Shown: positions 45,193 to 54,098, counted from the first letter of the stretch. The stretch: DNA of 64,000 nucleotides from Shewanella sp. UCD-KL12 (GCF_001957125.1 NZ_MPHJ01000014.1:61019-125018); one strand, 5' to 3'. Notes: generated by a model not told the origin, from the sequence alone. Numbers and translations are program-made.

Positions 45193-45224
45193 AAGGCGGT
45201 ACATACAAATGTATCGCCTTTTGT
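45193..45224 (+). terminator. Rho-independent terminator after the DUF4397 gene
   Basis: AAGGCGGTACAT / ATGTATCGCCTT stem of 12 pairs with one G-T wobble and an ACAA loop, followed by TT-rich sequence. Confidence 0.82.
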
Positions 45225-45271
45225 GTCATTAATATTTAGTGTGACTCGCATTTTCCATCAGGTCGACATGT

Positions 45272-45727
45272 TTAAACTATCGGCAAACTGACATATTTAG
45301 CTTCAAATTGTGCGCACAGCTTCTCTGCGCAAAAGAGTTCGACAGTAAGTGGAATTTTAACCCGCTTACCGCGGCCAAGAGGAGCCAGCTCGATATCGGC
45401 ACAACTGACAACAGCAATGGGTTGCTCTGTTACTGGTGCGAGATAACGAATATGAGCACCCGCTAATACGATATCTCCCTGCACCTGTGCACGTTGTTGC
45501 AGCAGCCACACCATTCCCCAACCCGTTAGCGTCATCAAGGTATAAATACTACCTGCAAACATGGTCTGATGTAGATTGATATTAGGTGCTAAAGGCGCCG
45601 TTACCTTAAACTTATTGCCGCTAACGCTTAATGGCTCAACCGCCATAAACTGACTAAGTGGGATCGTTTGATGCCAAGTTTGCTTTAATTGAGCCAATAA
45701 TTGCTGCTCACTTAACGCCATAGTCAC
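45272..45727 (-). CDS. Thioesterase domain protein (YiiD C-terminal family)
   Basis: 151 residues, hotdog fold. NINLHQTMFAGSIYTLMTLTGWGMVWLL matches the family signature. It starts at the stop of dtd (GTG at 45727, or ATG at 45721). In E. coli dtd is followed by yiiD, whose C-terminal half is this domain fused to an acetyltransferase; here only the thioesterase part is present. Substrate unknown. Confidence 0.82.
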   Translation of the reverse strand: MTMALSEQQLLAQLKQTWHQTIPLSQFMAVEPLSVSGNKFKVTAPLAPNINLHQTMFAGSIYTLMTLTGWGMVWLLQQRAQVQGDIVLAGAHIRYLAPVTEQPIAVVSCADIELAPLGRGKRVKIPLTVELFCAEKLCAQFEAKYVSLPIV

Positions 45728-46164
45728 TAGACCTGTAGGTTAAAAGTCACAGGGCCATCATTGACGAGACTCACCTGCATATCAGCAGCAAACTCACCAG
45801 TTTGTGTCGTTACGCCCTTAGACTGACAAAAGTCAATAAACTCCTCATAGAGTGCTTTAGCCTGCTCAGGGGTGCCTGCGCCTGAAAAGCTAGGCCTTAA
45901 CCCACGCCCGGTATCCGCAGCCAAAGTAAACTGAGAAACCACAAGCAGAGAACCACCAGCCTGTTGTAGGTTTAAGTTCATCTTGCCATTTTCATCGGAG
46001 AAGACTCGATAGCTCATCACTTTAGTGGCTAGCTTTTCCATCTTGGCACTATCATCTTCACGCTCGACACCAAGTAATACCAATAAGCCTTTGTCGATCG
46101 CGCCAATGGTTTCACCATCAACATCCACTTTAGCCTGTTTAACACGTTGGATAAGGGCTATCAC
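45727..46164 (-). CDS. dtd: D-aminoacyl-tRNA deacylase
   Basis: 145 residues, the E. coli length. Cross-subunit motifs SQFTLAADTGRGLRPSF and the C-terminal SLVNDGPVTFNLQV (Gly-Pro motif that excludes L-aminoacyl groups) are present. Removes D-amino acids, and glycine from tRNA(Ala), to protect translation. AGGAGAT lies just before the start. Linked to the thioesterase gene downstream. Confidence 0.96.
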   Translation of the reverse strand: MIALIQRVKQAKVDVDGETIGAIDKGLLVLLGVEREDDSAKMEKLATKVMSYRVFSDENGKMNLNLQQAGGSLLVVSQFTLAADTGRGLRPSFSGAGTPEQAKALYEEFIDFCQSKGVTTQTGEFAADMQVSLVNDGPVTFNLQV

Positions 46165-46185
46165 CTACAAATATCTCCTATGAAA

Positions 46186-46215
46186 AAGTTCCTAGCATCA
46201 AGATCCTAGGAACTT
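46186..46215 (-). terminator. Rho-independent terminator after the 46221 lipoprotein gene (minus strand)
   Basis: Perfect 10-bp arms AAGTTCCTAG/CTAGGAACTT with a 10-nt loop, followed on the minus strand by TTTTTC. It separates the yihY-pip-lipoprotein genes from dtd. Confidence 0.85.
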
Positions 46216-46220
46216 GTTAA

Positions 46221-46790
46221 TTATAAATTTTGCGCCTGTTCCATAACAGGAATTGGCTTAATCAGATGCTCTGAGCCTTTTGGTAATGATTTACCCACTT
46301 GGCGTAACCCTTCGTCGGTCCACAGCATAAAGCGGCGGATCTCTTCAAGATCGATAGTATTAACGAAGGTAGCAGCGCCTTGAACCTGAATTACAGCGCC
46401 ATTTTCACGCAGGGTAAATTTTGCAAAGTTGAGCTTATGATTAAGGGTACCGATCATAATCAGTAACTCTTTACTCCCCTTTAGCTTTGGATGAACGGCA
46501 TAGAAACGGTTCATCATAATACGGTCGATGCCATCAGGGTTTATGCTTGGCTGTAATACAAATTGGTTATCATCAAATTGCAGGGCAACGCGGTTTGTTC
46601 CCGCCATAGTAGCCAAGTAGTTTTTTTGGATAAGCGCTTCAAACAGTGTTTTAGCCGCTGCTTCATTGCTCATTCCGCCAAGAGTCACACTCTCAGGAGC
46701 TAGGTTTGTATCTGTAGAGGTATCACTACTTTCTGTGGCGGCACATGCGCTTAAAGAGAATGCTAAACCAGCGATAATCAATTTTTTCAT
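46221..46790 (-). CDS. Lipoprotein of unknown function
   Basis: 189 residues. Lipobox FSLSAC and a short Ser/Thr/Asp-rich linker after the Cys. The body (LFEALIQKNYLATMAGTNRVALQFDDNQF; IDRIMMNRFYAVHPKLKGSKELLIMIGTL) does not match a family I know. It starts 4 bp after the stop of the aminopeptidase gene, so it is part of the same transcript. Envelope-located by its signal. Confidence 0.75.
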   Translation of the reverse strand: MKKLIIAGLAFSLSACAATESSDTSTDTNLAPESVTLGGMSNEAAAKTLFEALIQKNYLATMAGTNRVALQFDDNQFVLQPSINPDGIDRIMMNRFYAVHPKLKGSKELLIMIGTLNHKLNFAKFTLRENGAVIQVQGAATFVNTIDLEEIRRFMLWTDEGLRQVGKSLPKGSEHLIKPIPVMEQAQNL

Positions 46791-46794
46791 TTAT

Positions 46795-47739
46795 CTATTC
46801 TTCCTTCATATTATTTGCCATTTCCCGTACGGCATAGACGACTTCACCAGCCATCTTATCATTGGCAAGAGCATGATACCCACTTTTAATCATTGAATAA
46901 GATATCGCATCGCTACCGAATTCGGTTAGAAAATTTTCAACAAACTGGCTGGGACACACCCAATCCATCTCGCCCTGCAATATAAAGGTTTGAGCCTGAA
47001 TCTCAGCTGTCAGCTGCCGCATTAAAGCGTAAGCCCCAAAATATTGATGGCTTGCAAAATGCAGCTCAATCTCCGCCAAACTACTCGCACTTGATATATC
47101 AATATCACTAAGCGCTGCAGCCGGACGAGCGAGTGATAGCTCCCATGCTAACCATTGACCGATAAACTCACTACGCGTATCTAGGTCACTATGGTTTACC
47201 CCCTGTCGATATTGCTCAAATAATCTATCGATATTGGCACTAAATGGCGCAAGAGAGGTAAACGCTAAGTACTCATCTGCAAATAAGTTCGCCGCCCCTT
47301 TATTGGAATAGAGCCAATTAGTGCCACTTTCACTAGGAATAAATAGCCCCCAATAAACTTGCGACATGACTCGCTCTGGATACAAGCCACTGTAGATAAT
47401 ACCTAAGGTTGCTCCAAAGGAGCCGCCCACGAGACACCAGGCAGGAATGTTCAGCCAGAGGCGCACTTTTTCTAGATCTTTGAGCAGAGAGAGCAGATTG
47501 TTATTTTTTAGCTCACCTATCGGCCTAGAACGGCCCGCTCCACGCTGATCTAGCATCAACAGATGATAAGTATCATTGTCGAACAAAACTAAATCATCGG
47601 CAGTACAACCTGCACCAGGCCCCCCATGAAGGTATAACACAGGTATACCTTGTGGATTGCCATACTGTGCAAGGTGAAGCTGATGGCCATCTCCAACATC
47701 TAGCCAGTCACGGCGAATAAATGCTGGTAATGAATTCAT
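46795..47739 (-). CDS. pip: Proline iminopeptidase-like alpha/beta hydrolase (S33 family)
   Basis: 314 residues. LYLHGGPGAG (oxyanion loop, residues 36-45), DQRGAGRS (64-71), nucleophile Ser107 in VGGSFGAT, a candidate Asp in GEMDWVCP and His in SGYHAL. These are the motifs of prolyl aminopeptidase, which removes N-terminal proline. GGSFG replaces the usual GGSWG. Start overlaps the stop of the upstream yihY-like gene by 4 bp. Cytoplasmic; the exact peptide preference is inferred. Confidence 0.85.
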   Translation of the reverse strand: MNSLPAFIRRDWLDVGDGHQLHLAQYGNPQGIPVLYLHGGPGAGCTADDLVLFDNDTYHLLMLDQRGAGRSRPIGELKNNNLLSLLKDLEKVRLWLNIPAWCLVGGSFGATLGIIYSGLYPERVMSQVYWGLFIPSESGTNWLYSNKGAANLFADEYLAFTSLAPFSANIDRLFEQYRQGVNHSDLDTRSEFIGQWLAWELSLARPAAALSDIDISSASSLAEIELHFASHQYFGAYALMRQLTAEIQAQTFILQGEMDWVCPSQFVENFLTEFGSDAISYSMIKSGYHALANDKMAGEVVYAVREMANNMKEE

Positions 47740-48767
47740 GACTTCGTCGCATGGGGTTTCGAAGTTTCTGAATGCTCAGGCTCGACTTCTAAGCTATGAG
47801 TAGAGTAGCTGATATCAGTGGTTACCGCATCTCCATCCAGTGCTGAGTTCGGTGCTTTTTCAAGTAAGCCTGATTGTTTCTTGTCTAGATATTCAGGCAT
47901 TGCAGCCGTGATAACTGCGCCTATCAGCACGATCATCCAGGAGAGATACACCCACATAAACAAAATAGGGATTGTTGCTAAGGCACCATATATCGCTTCA
48001 TAGGTGGGAAATTGAGTCAGATAAAAAGCAAACGCCTTTTTACCGAACTCAAACAACAAGGCTGCAACGATCGCGCCGAGTAGAGCATGGAAAAACTTAA
48101 CCTTAGTATTTGGCACCACCATATAGATCAACAAGAAGGTGGCGACCGAGAAAAACATAGGCAGCTTCTCTACCAGTAAGGGGACGACACCAGAAAGATC
48201 CGCACCATTAAACACTTTAAGAGATACGACATAGGAAGTAGCCACTAAGCTTGCGCCCATTAAAACGGGCCCTAGTGTCAACACCATCCAATACATAGAA
48301 AAAGATACCGCCATAGAGCGCTTCTCTGTCGTGCGCCAGATGCTATTGAGTGATTTATCAATATTCGATATCAACATGATTGCCACTACCATAAGCGCGG
48401 CAATACCAACAGCGGTTCCCTTTGAGGCATTAGCAACAAACTCATTGATGTAGATCTGTACACTGTCCCCCGCTGATGGAAGAAAGTTATTATAAATAAA
48501 GCCTTCTATTTGCTCCCGAATACCACTGAACACAGGAAAAGCCGATAACATAGACATAGTCACCGCGATCATTGGCACCAGTGACAACAGGGTTACATAG
48601 GCAAGGTGACCCGCTCGAATATTAATCTGGTCTTGGGCAAGTCGTTGCTTTAGATGTATCATAAAATGCCAAATGCTCAGCATAAATGTACGAAAGTGAG
48701 TTGCATCTATCTTTTTAATCACAGCTATCTCTTGATTCTCTTGTTGTAGTTGTTGGTCATATAACAA
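47736..48767 (-). CDS. yihY: YihY/BrkB family inner-membrane protein
   Basis: 343 residues, six hydrophobic segments. IRAGHLAYVTLLSLVPMIAVTMSMLSAFPVF and FMWVYLSWMIVLIGAVITAAMPEY are the family signatures. Compared with E. coli YihY it has an extra N-terminus of about 15 residues (a later start is possible) and an acidic C-terminal tail. E. coli order is yihY-dtd-yiiD; here pip and a lipoprotein gene are inserted. Function of the family is unclear. Confidence 0.9.
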   Translation of the reverse strand: MLYDQQLQQENQEIAVIKKIDATHFRTFMLSIWHFMIHLKQRLAQDQINIRAGHLAYVTLLSLVPMIAVTMSMLSAFPVFSGIREQIEGFIYNNFLPSAGDSVQIYINEFVANASKGTAVGIAALMVVAIMLISNIDKSLNSIWRTTEKRSMAVSFSMYWMVLTLGPVLMGASLVATSYVVSLKVFNGADLSGVVPLLVEKLPMFFSVATFLLIYMVVPNTKVKFFHALLGAIVAALLFEFGKKAFAFYLTQFPTYEAIYGALATIPILFMWVYLSWMIVLIGAVITAAMPEYLDKKQSGLLEKAPNSALDGDAVTTDISYSTHSLEVEPEHSETSKPHATKS

Positions 48768-48823
48768 TATATTCGTACAATAAAGCTTATAACCTAAGAT
48801 TTACAAGTGTAAGGAATAAATAG

Positions 48824-49045
48824 ATGTCACAGCAAGGCTCTGCAGGCAACGTAATTGCCGCTATCGCAAGTTTTTTCTTTCCTGGCTTAGGTCAGCTCGT
48901 TCAAGGGCGAATTATGGCAGCATTACTATTTTGCCTAATCACCATTGTTGGTTATGCCATGTGGTGGTTAGTGGTACCTGCCATTATAGGTGGTATTGCT
49001 CACCTATGGAGCATCATTGACGCAGCAAGATATAGAGCCGACTAG
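48824..49045 (+). CDS. Small two-segment membrane protein
   Basis: 73 residues. AAGGAATAA precedes the ATG. FFFPGLGQLVQGRIMAALLF and a second hydrophobic stretch resemble small TM2-like proteins, with the FPGLGQ turn. Ends with an Asp-rich, Arg-containing tail on the cytoplasmic side. Divergent from yihY with a 56-bp gap. Function unknown. Confidence 0.75.
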   Translation: MSQQGSAGNVIAAIASFFFPGLGQLVQGRIMAALLFCLITIVGYAMWWLVVPAIIGGIAHLWSIIDAARYRAD

Positions 49046-49098
49046 CACTTTGACTCAACCCGATTAAGTTTCCAACTATGGACAAGGACTATCCGATA

Positions 49099-49746
49099 AT
49101 GAAGAGATATTTATCAATCGCCATCGTGGCCACCAGCTTACTGTTAACAGGCTGTCAGAGTGCCTATTACGGTGCGATGGAAAAAGTGGGCTATCACAAA
49201 CGTGACATCATGGTCGACCGTGTAACTGATGCCAAAGAGTCCCAAGAGGAAGCTCAAGAACAGTTCAGTTCAGCCCTAGAGGAGATGCAAGCACTGCTCA
49301 ATCATGATGGTGGTGATCTAGAGAGTGCTTACAATAAAGCCAAAGATGAATATGAATCATCTCAAGATGCAGCAGATGATGTCTCTAAGCGCATTAGTAA
49401 GGTAGAAGATGTCGCCGAAGCGCTGTTCGACGAATGGCAAGCTGAGATAGGTGAAATCAGTAAGGCTAGCTTGCGCCGCAACAGTGAAAGTAAACTGCGC
49501 GAGACACAGCGTTCATATGAGCAACTGGTTCGCACGATGAAACGTGCGGAGAGCAAAATGGCCCCCGTGTTAACTTCGATGAAAGACAATATGCTCTACC
49601 TTAAACATAACCTCAATGCCCAAGCTATTGGTGCTATCAAAGGCGAGTTTGCCAGCCTACAGACTGATATTTCAGGGTTAATAAAGGAGATGAACAAGTC
49701 TATTGCCGAGTCAAACAAGTTTATTGCATCTATCGAAGGCAAGTAA
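49099..49746 (+). CDS. DUF2959 family lipoprotein, coiled coil
   Basis: 215 residues from the ATG at 49099 (an in-frame ATG at 49078 lacks a ribosome site; AAGGA lies between the two). Lipobox SLLLTGC, then QSAYYGAMEKVGYHKRDIMVDRV, the family signature. The rest is almost wholly helical, with heptad-like charged stretches, so a long coiled-coil hairpin is likely. Lipid-anchored envelope protein of unknown function. Its own terminator follows. Confidence 0.85.
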   Translation: MKRYLSIAIVATSLLLTGCQSAYYGAMEKVGYHKRDIMVDRVTDAKESQEEAQEQFSSALEEMQALLNHDGGDLESAYNKAKDEYESSQDAADDVSKRISKVEDVAEALFDEWQAEIGEISKASLRRNSESKLRETQRSYEQLVRTMKRAESKMAPVLTSMKDNMLYLKHNLNAQAIGAIKGEFASLQTDISGLIKEMNKSIAESNKFIASIEGK

Positions 49747-49790
49747 GCTCTACTCGTCGGTATGATATTCTAGATAAACTAAAACGTTAA

Positions 49791-49821
49791 AGCCCTGAGC
49801 ATCCTATGTTCAGGGCTTTTT
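49791..49821 (+). terminator. Rho-independent terminator after the DUF2959 gene
   Basis: Arms AGCCCTGAGCAT/ATGTTCAGGGCT with one G-T pair and a short CCT loop, then TTT. The same stem sequence recurs after typA at 51997-52024. Confidence 0.88.
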
Positions 49822-50376
49822 AATGTCAGGAACATTTATGCCTGCACCCATGGATGGATAGTGCAGGTATTTGTATAGGACCATAAGTGTTCCATTCGGT
49901 AACGGCTCCCTGCGCAACTCTCGATAATAGCTCCTGCATTATTCTATTTTCGTCCATCCATGACCTCATAACTCCTAAATCCATTTAGTCATCATTTATT
50001 GGCATTCCCACCATCTGCCCCATAGGGATATGGGAAATGTCTTGTAAGCGTTGGAACGCTTTAGACCATGCCGATCAGATATACTGCTCCCCGATCGCAT
50101 GGTGCCAGAGGTTCCCTTCATCTGTTGCACATTTCCACAATCCCTTGCGGTCAAAGCGATGGAGGAGGTTAGTACCTGAAACGTTTAAACTTATCCCCCT
50201 ACCTCAGCGCTAAAAAAAAGCAAGCCATGGGCTCGAGAGTTTGTGATACACCTCCTAGCCTAGCGAGTATCAAGATCTATTATCTAGATATGCCACACAA
50301 AAAATATTTCTAGCAAGAACTAATACAGATTGAATACCTCTGATTGATACAAGCTGACACATACATCAGAATATTT
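49822..50376. other. Gene-free stretch rich in intergenic repeats, left of the polyferredoxin gene
   Basis: No gene. It carries the left arm of a large inverted repeat (49991-50097) and further fragments typical of dispersed Shewanella intergenic repeats (for example a block around CATCCATGACCTCATAACTC). Confidence 0.6.
49991..50097. repeat. Left arm of about 100-bp inverted repeat flanking the polyferredoxin gene
   Basis: CATTTATTGGCATTCCC, CATCTGCCCCATAGGGATAT, GGGAAATGTCTTGTAAGCG, TGGAACGCTTTAGACCATG, TCAGATA and CCGATCG appear here and, reverse-complemented and in mirrored order, at 51810-51918. Identity is about 90% over about 105 bp by eye. Confidence 0.9.
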
Positions 50377-51591
50377 ATGAGTTTTATAGAATCGTTAACC
50401 TTAATACTGGCCCTCACTTACAGTGCGAGCTTACTTTTTTTCAGCGGCCAAAAATGGGGAGCATTAACCACTGTGCTGGTGGTAATGGCAGCAGTGATCA
50501 CTTCTCTGTCCTGGCCACTATTTATTGCAGTAGGCATATCCGCTGCAGGGCTTTTCCTACTGGCAAAGACAAAACCTGAAATAGCTAAAGGCGAGCTGAG
50601 AGCCAATGCACTCAGAGAAATGATTCAACATATACTTGCTCTATCTATGCTGCTTGTTGCCGTACAATTTTCAATAAACACTGCCATGCTGAAAGCTGGA
50701 ATCACCCCTTGGCTTATGAGGCCCGATGTCGGCGACGCTTTCTTGCCTATTGCCGGTGGTATAGAGATAAAAGCCATACTCACCTTAGGCCTCTGGGATC
50801 AAACTCATCCAGCTGCGGCAGTGATGCTATCAGTAGTACTCTTAACAGGCTTGCTCTGTAAGCGCGCTTTTTGCGGCTGGGCTTGCCCATTAGGGATCGC
50901 AGGAGAGTACCTGTATAAACTTAGAAAGCGCATCATCAAAGATGACCTACTGCCACCAGCTTGGCTAGACTGGCCCCTTAGAATGCTCAAATACCTGCTG
51001 TTAGCTGCTTTGCTTTACATCATCATAAGCATGCCAGCACAGTCAATACCTCACTATCTTAATGGTAACTACCACAAGATAGCCGATCTTAAGATGGCAC
51101 TCTTTTTCATCACCCCAGGACTGATCACTTTGGCCTGCTTTGCTTTCATCCTAGGGCTCGCTGCTTGGCGTCGTCAGGGGTTTTGCCGCTATATCTGCCC
51201 TTATGGTGCCCTACTTGGTTTATTGAGCTTTATGAGCCCGTTTAAGATACGTAGAAGCACGCAACATTGTTTAATCGAATCTAAAGGAATGAATTGCGAC
51301 AAATGTACCCGCGCCTGCCCAGCGAACATTTCAGTGCATACCCAGAAAAATATTCGTTCGGATGAATGCCAAGCATGCATGCGTTGTGTATCAGCCTGCC
51401 CAAAAAAGGAGGCATTACACTTCAGCACCCGAAATGGGATTAAGCTATCTGCTAGGGGGCTGACTGTTATGTTGTTGCTTATTATGTTCCTTATCCCACT
51501 CGGTGCTTACGTCAGTGGATTCTGGGTCAGTAATACGCCGACTGATATCCGTATGTATCTGATCCAGCATTTAAATTCGATAGGGCATTAA
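50377..51591 (+). CDS. Membrane polyferredoxin (NapH/CcoG-like 4Fe-4S protein)
   Basis: 404 residues from the ATG at 50377; a TTG at 50344 is in frame but neither has a strong ribosome site. About six to eight hydrophobic segments. Cys motifs in order: CGWACPLG, CRYICPYG, then two 4Fe-4S ferredoxin motifs CDKCTRACP and CQACMRCVSACPK. The two CxxxCP pairs facing the cytoplasm and the ferredoxin domain are as in NapH, CcoG (RdxA) and NosR-like proteins, which pass electrons between quinol and redox partners or help metal-cluster assembly. No partner gene is adjacent. It is enclosed by inverted repeats, which hints at transfer. Confidence 0.85.
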   Translation: MSFIESLTLILALTYSASLLFFSGQKWGALTTVLVVMAAVITSLSWPLFIAVGISAAGLFLLAKTKPEIAKGELRANALREMIQHILALSMLLVAVQFSINTAMLKAGITPWLMRPDVGDAFLPIAGGIEIKAILTLGLWDQTHPAAAVMLSVVLLTGLLCKRAFCGWACPLGIAGEYLYKLRKRIIKDDLLPPAWLDWPLRMLKYLLLAALLYIIISMPAQSIPHYLNGNYHKIADLKMALFFITPGLITLACFAFILGLAAWRRQGFCRYICPYGALLGLLSFMSPFKIRRSTQHCLIESKGMNCDKCTRACPANISVHTQKNIRSDECQACMRCVSACPKKEALHFSTRNGIKLSARGLTVMLLLIMFLIPLGAYVSGFWVSNTPTDIRMYLIQHLNSIGH

Positions 51592-51783
51592 TAGCAATAT
51601 TTGAAAATAATTGGCCTTCGAATGAAGGCTGGTTACATTTATTTGTTGGTTTATTTAGCGTTGGATGAGTTCACAGCGCGTCACAGAAGTGTTTGCACAT
51701 AAGCCCACGGCAGGTGATTGATTCCAATGAGTCATTGGTAATACTCGACATTAGCAAATACTGACCATCTACCCGTCTTAAGA

Positions 51784-51834
51784 TACAAATCCCCTTCATC
51801 GCTATCCCTGCGATCGGGAATAAGTGTATCTGAC
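51784..51834 (+). repeat. Direct repeat 1 (about 45 bp)
   Basis: TACAAATCCCCTTCATCGCT then ATCCCTGCGATCGGGAATAA; the same block recurs at 51938-51981 with two or three differences. Both contain a CGATCG-centred core. Confidence 0.85.
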
Positions 51835-51918
51835 CGCCATGGTCTAAAGCGTTCCAGACGCTTACAAGACATTTCCCATATCCCTATGGGGCAGATGATG
51901 GGAATGCCAATAAATGCA
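51810..51918. repeat. Right arm of the inverted repeat flanking the polyferredoxin gene
   Basis: Mirror copy of 49991-50097: CATGGTCTAAAGCGTTCCAG, CGCTTACAAGACATTTCCC, ATATCCCTATGGGGCAGATG, GGGAATGCCAATAAATG. Confidence 0.9.
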
Positions 51919-51937
51919 TGGAGCATTTATGGCCATG

Positions 51938-51981
51938 TACAAATCCCCTCCATCGCTATCCCTGCGATCGGGGATAAGTAC
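51938..51981 (+). repeat. Direct repeat 2
   Basis: Second copy of the block at 51784, directly after a GCATTT-type hairpin followed by ATGGCC (51911-51933). Confidence 0.85.
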
Positions 51982-51990
51982 ATCCATGTA

Positions 51991-52024
51991 CAAAAAAGCC
52001 CTGAACATTTTCATGTTCAGGGCT
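51991..52024 (-). terminator. Rho-independent terminator of typA (minus strand)
   Basis: 12-bp stem AGCCCTGAACAT/ATGTTCAGGGCT with a TTTC loop, followed on the minus strand by TTTTTTG. Confidence 0.88.
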
Positions 52025-52079
52025 TCAACAACTGTCAGCTAGACAAAATTAACCTTCGCAGCTTAACGGCTGCGACAAA

Positions 52080-53906
52080 TTATTTTGCGTCTTTAGCTGT
52101 ACGGTTATTACGCTTACGCTCATTCTCAGTCAAGAAACGCTTACGAACACGAATGTTCTCTGGCGTTACTTCTACTAGCTCATCATCATCGATGAACTCA
52201 AGCGCTTGCTCTAGTGTCATTTCGATATGCGGAGTTAGTACCTGTGCTTCATCAGTACCTGATGCACGCATGTTAGTTAGCTGCTTACCTTTCAAACAGT
52301 TAACGGTTAGATCGTTTGCACGAGCGTGAAGACCAACTACCTGACCTTCATAAACTTCTGCAGCGTGAGTGATAAATAGACGACCACGCTCCTGAAGGTT
52401 AAATAGTGCGAATGTTAGTGCTTTACCAGTACCGTTAGAGATCAATACACCACGAGCACGTTGACCGATATCACCGCCCTTCACTGGACCGTAATGGTCG
52501 AATGAATGGTAGATAAGACCAGTACCAGACGTTGCTGTCATAAACTCAGTTTGAAAACCGATTAAGCCACGGCTAGGAATAACGAAGTCGATACGTACAC
52601 GACCCTTACCATCTAGCTGCATGTCACGCATGTCACCCTTACGGGTACCTAACTTCTCGATAACTGTACCCTGATGCTCTTCTTCAACATCAACAGTCAA
52701 TGTTTCGTAAGGCTCGCTCATTACGCCATCGATCTCTTTCTCGATAACTTCTGGGCGTGATACGGCTAACTCGTAACCTTCACGACGCATGTTTTCGATA
52801 AGAATAGATAGGTGAAGTTCACCACGACCCGATACGCGGAAACGATCTGGGCTTTCAGTCTCTTCAACACGAAGTGCTACGTTATGTACTAGCTCCTGCT
52901 CTAGACGCTCAAGGATGTTACGTGAAGTTACGTACTTACCTTCTTTACCAGCGAATGGAGAAGTGTTGACCTGGAAGGTCATTGTTAGTGTTGGCTCATC
53001 TACAGACAGTGCAGGAAGTGCTTCTACTGAAGTAGGTGCACAAATGGTATCTGAAATTTGAAGTTGACCAAGACCAGTAATAGCAACGATGTCACCAGCA
53101 TTTGCTTCAGTAACTTCGTGACGATCTAGACCCATGTAACCTAATACCTGGCCCATCTTACCGTTACGAGTCTTACCATCAGCACCTAGAACGGTTACCT
53201 GCTGGTTAGTCTTAACGCTACCACGCTTGATACGACCAATACCGATAACACCTACATATGAGTTGTAATCGATTTGAGAGATCTGCATCTGGAAGTCACC
53301 TTCAGCATCAGCATCTGGCGAAGAAACTTTTTCAACAATTGTTTCGAACAAAGGTGTCATATCACCTTCGCTAACTTCTGGGTCTAGACCGGCAAAGCCG
53401 TTAAGCGCTGAAGCGTAAACAATTGGGAAATCTAGCTGCTCATCTGTAGCACCTAAGTTGTCGAATAGATCGAATACTTGGTCGATAACCCAGTCAGGGC
53501 GAGCACCTGGACGGTCAATCTTGTTGATTACAACAATTGGCTTAAGGCCTTGAGCAAATGCTTTCTTAGTTACGAAGCGAGTTTGCGGCATTGGACCGTC
53601 AACGGCATCAACAAGTAGTAATACTGAATCAACCATAGAAAGAACACGCTCAACTTCACCACCGAAATCGGCGTGACCAGGGGTGTCTACGATGTTAATT
53701 CGGTAGTCATTCCACTTGATGGCTGTGTTCTTTGCAAGAATCGTGATTCCACGTTCCTTTTCAAGATCGTTTGAATCCATCACCCGCTCAGTGGCCTCTC
53801 CTCGAGTCTCAAGGGTTCCAGACTGCGCCAGCATCTTATCAACCAAGGTAGTCTTACCATGGTCAACGTGTGCAATAATGGCGATGTTACGTAAATTCTC
53901 TAACAC
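52080..53906 (-). CDS. typA: Translational GTPase TypA/BipA
   Basis: 608 residues (E. coli 607) from the GTG at 53906 with AGAGG six bases before it; the frame runs on to 53987 without support. G1 AHVDHGKTTLVDKML, G2 region ERGITILAKNT, G3 DTPGHADFGGE and G4 NKIDRPGA are present, followed by EF-G-like domains III and V and the BipA-specific C-terminal domain. Ribosome-associated GTPase with roles in 50S assembly and growth at low temperature. Divergent from glnA, as in E. coli. Confidence 0.97.
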   Translation of the reverse strand: MLENLRNIAIIAHVDHGKTTLVDKMLAQSGTLETRGEATERVMDSNDLEKERGITILAKNTAIKWNDYRINIVDTPGHADFGGEVERVLSMVDSVLLLVDAVDGPMPQTRFVTKKAFAQGLKPIVVINKIDRPGARPDWVIDQVFDLFDNLGATDEQLDFPIVYASALNGFAGLDPEVSEGDMTPLFETIVEKVSSPDADAEGDFQMQISQIDYNSYVGVIGIGRIKRGSVKTNQQVTVLGADGKTRNGKMGQVLGYMGLDRHEVTEANAGDIVAITGLGQLQISDTICAPTSVEALPALSVDEPTLTMTFQVNTSPFAGKEGKYVTSRNILERLEQELVHNVALRVEETESPDRFRVSGRGELHLSILIENMRREGYELAVSRPEVIEKEIDGVMSEPYETLTVDVEEEHQGTVIEKLGTRKGDMRDMQLDGKGRVRIDFVIPSRGLIGFQTEFMTATSGTGLIYHSFDHYGPVKGGDIGQRARGVLISNGTGKALTFALFNLQERGRLFITHAAEVYEGQVVGLHARANDLTVNCLKGKQLTNMRASGTDEAQVLTPHIEMTLEQALEFIDDDELVEVTPENIRVRKRFLTENERKRNNRTAKDAK

Positions 53907-54060
53907 AGATAAACCTCTACCGTTTATATATTGGGGGGGTATTTGTAACAGCCTTAATAATAGCTGTTGCAATAAAAAACGTGACATTCTACTCTAGCTG
54001 AGGGCTCTCGCACAGGATTATTTTTTAGTCAGCTATGAATAGTTTGCTTTGTATGCCTTC

Positions 54061-54074
54061 GCACCATCATGGTG
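54061..54074 (+). promoter_or_regulatory. NtrC binding site 1 upstream of glnA
   Basis: GCACCATCATGGTG holds the 6-1-6 dyad CACCATCATGGTG, close to the NtrC consensus TGCACC-N5-GGTGCA. Confidence 0.75.
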
Positions 54075-54098
54075 AGCGCACCAAGATCGCCCAAAGCA

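Larger units (their letters stand above)
51592..51996. other. Gene-free repeat region right of the polyferredoxin gene
   Basis: No gene. It contains a hairpin GGCCTTCGAATGAAGGC region at about 51613-51630, a fragment related to the mosaic repeat (GGATGAGTTCACAGCG, 51663-51678), the right inverted-repeat arm, two direct repeats and a GTACAT-CC-ATGTAC palindrome (51978-51991). Confidence 0.6.

Noticed and set aside
51886..52329. 147-residue plus-strand ORF across the typA terminator
   Set aside because: Crosses a terminator, a repeat arm and the antisense strand of typA; no motif.
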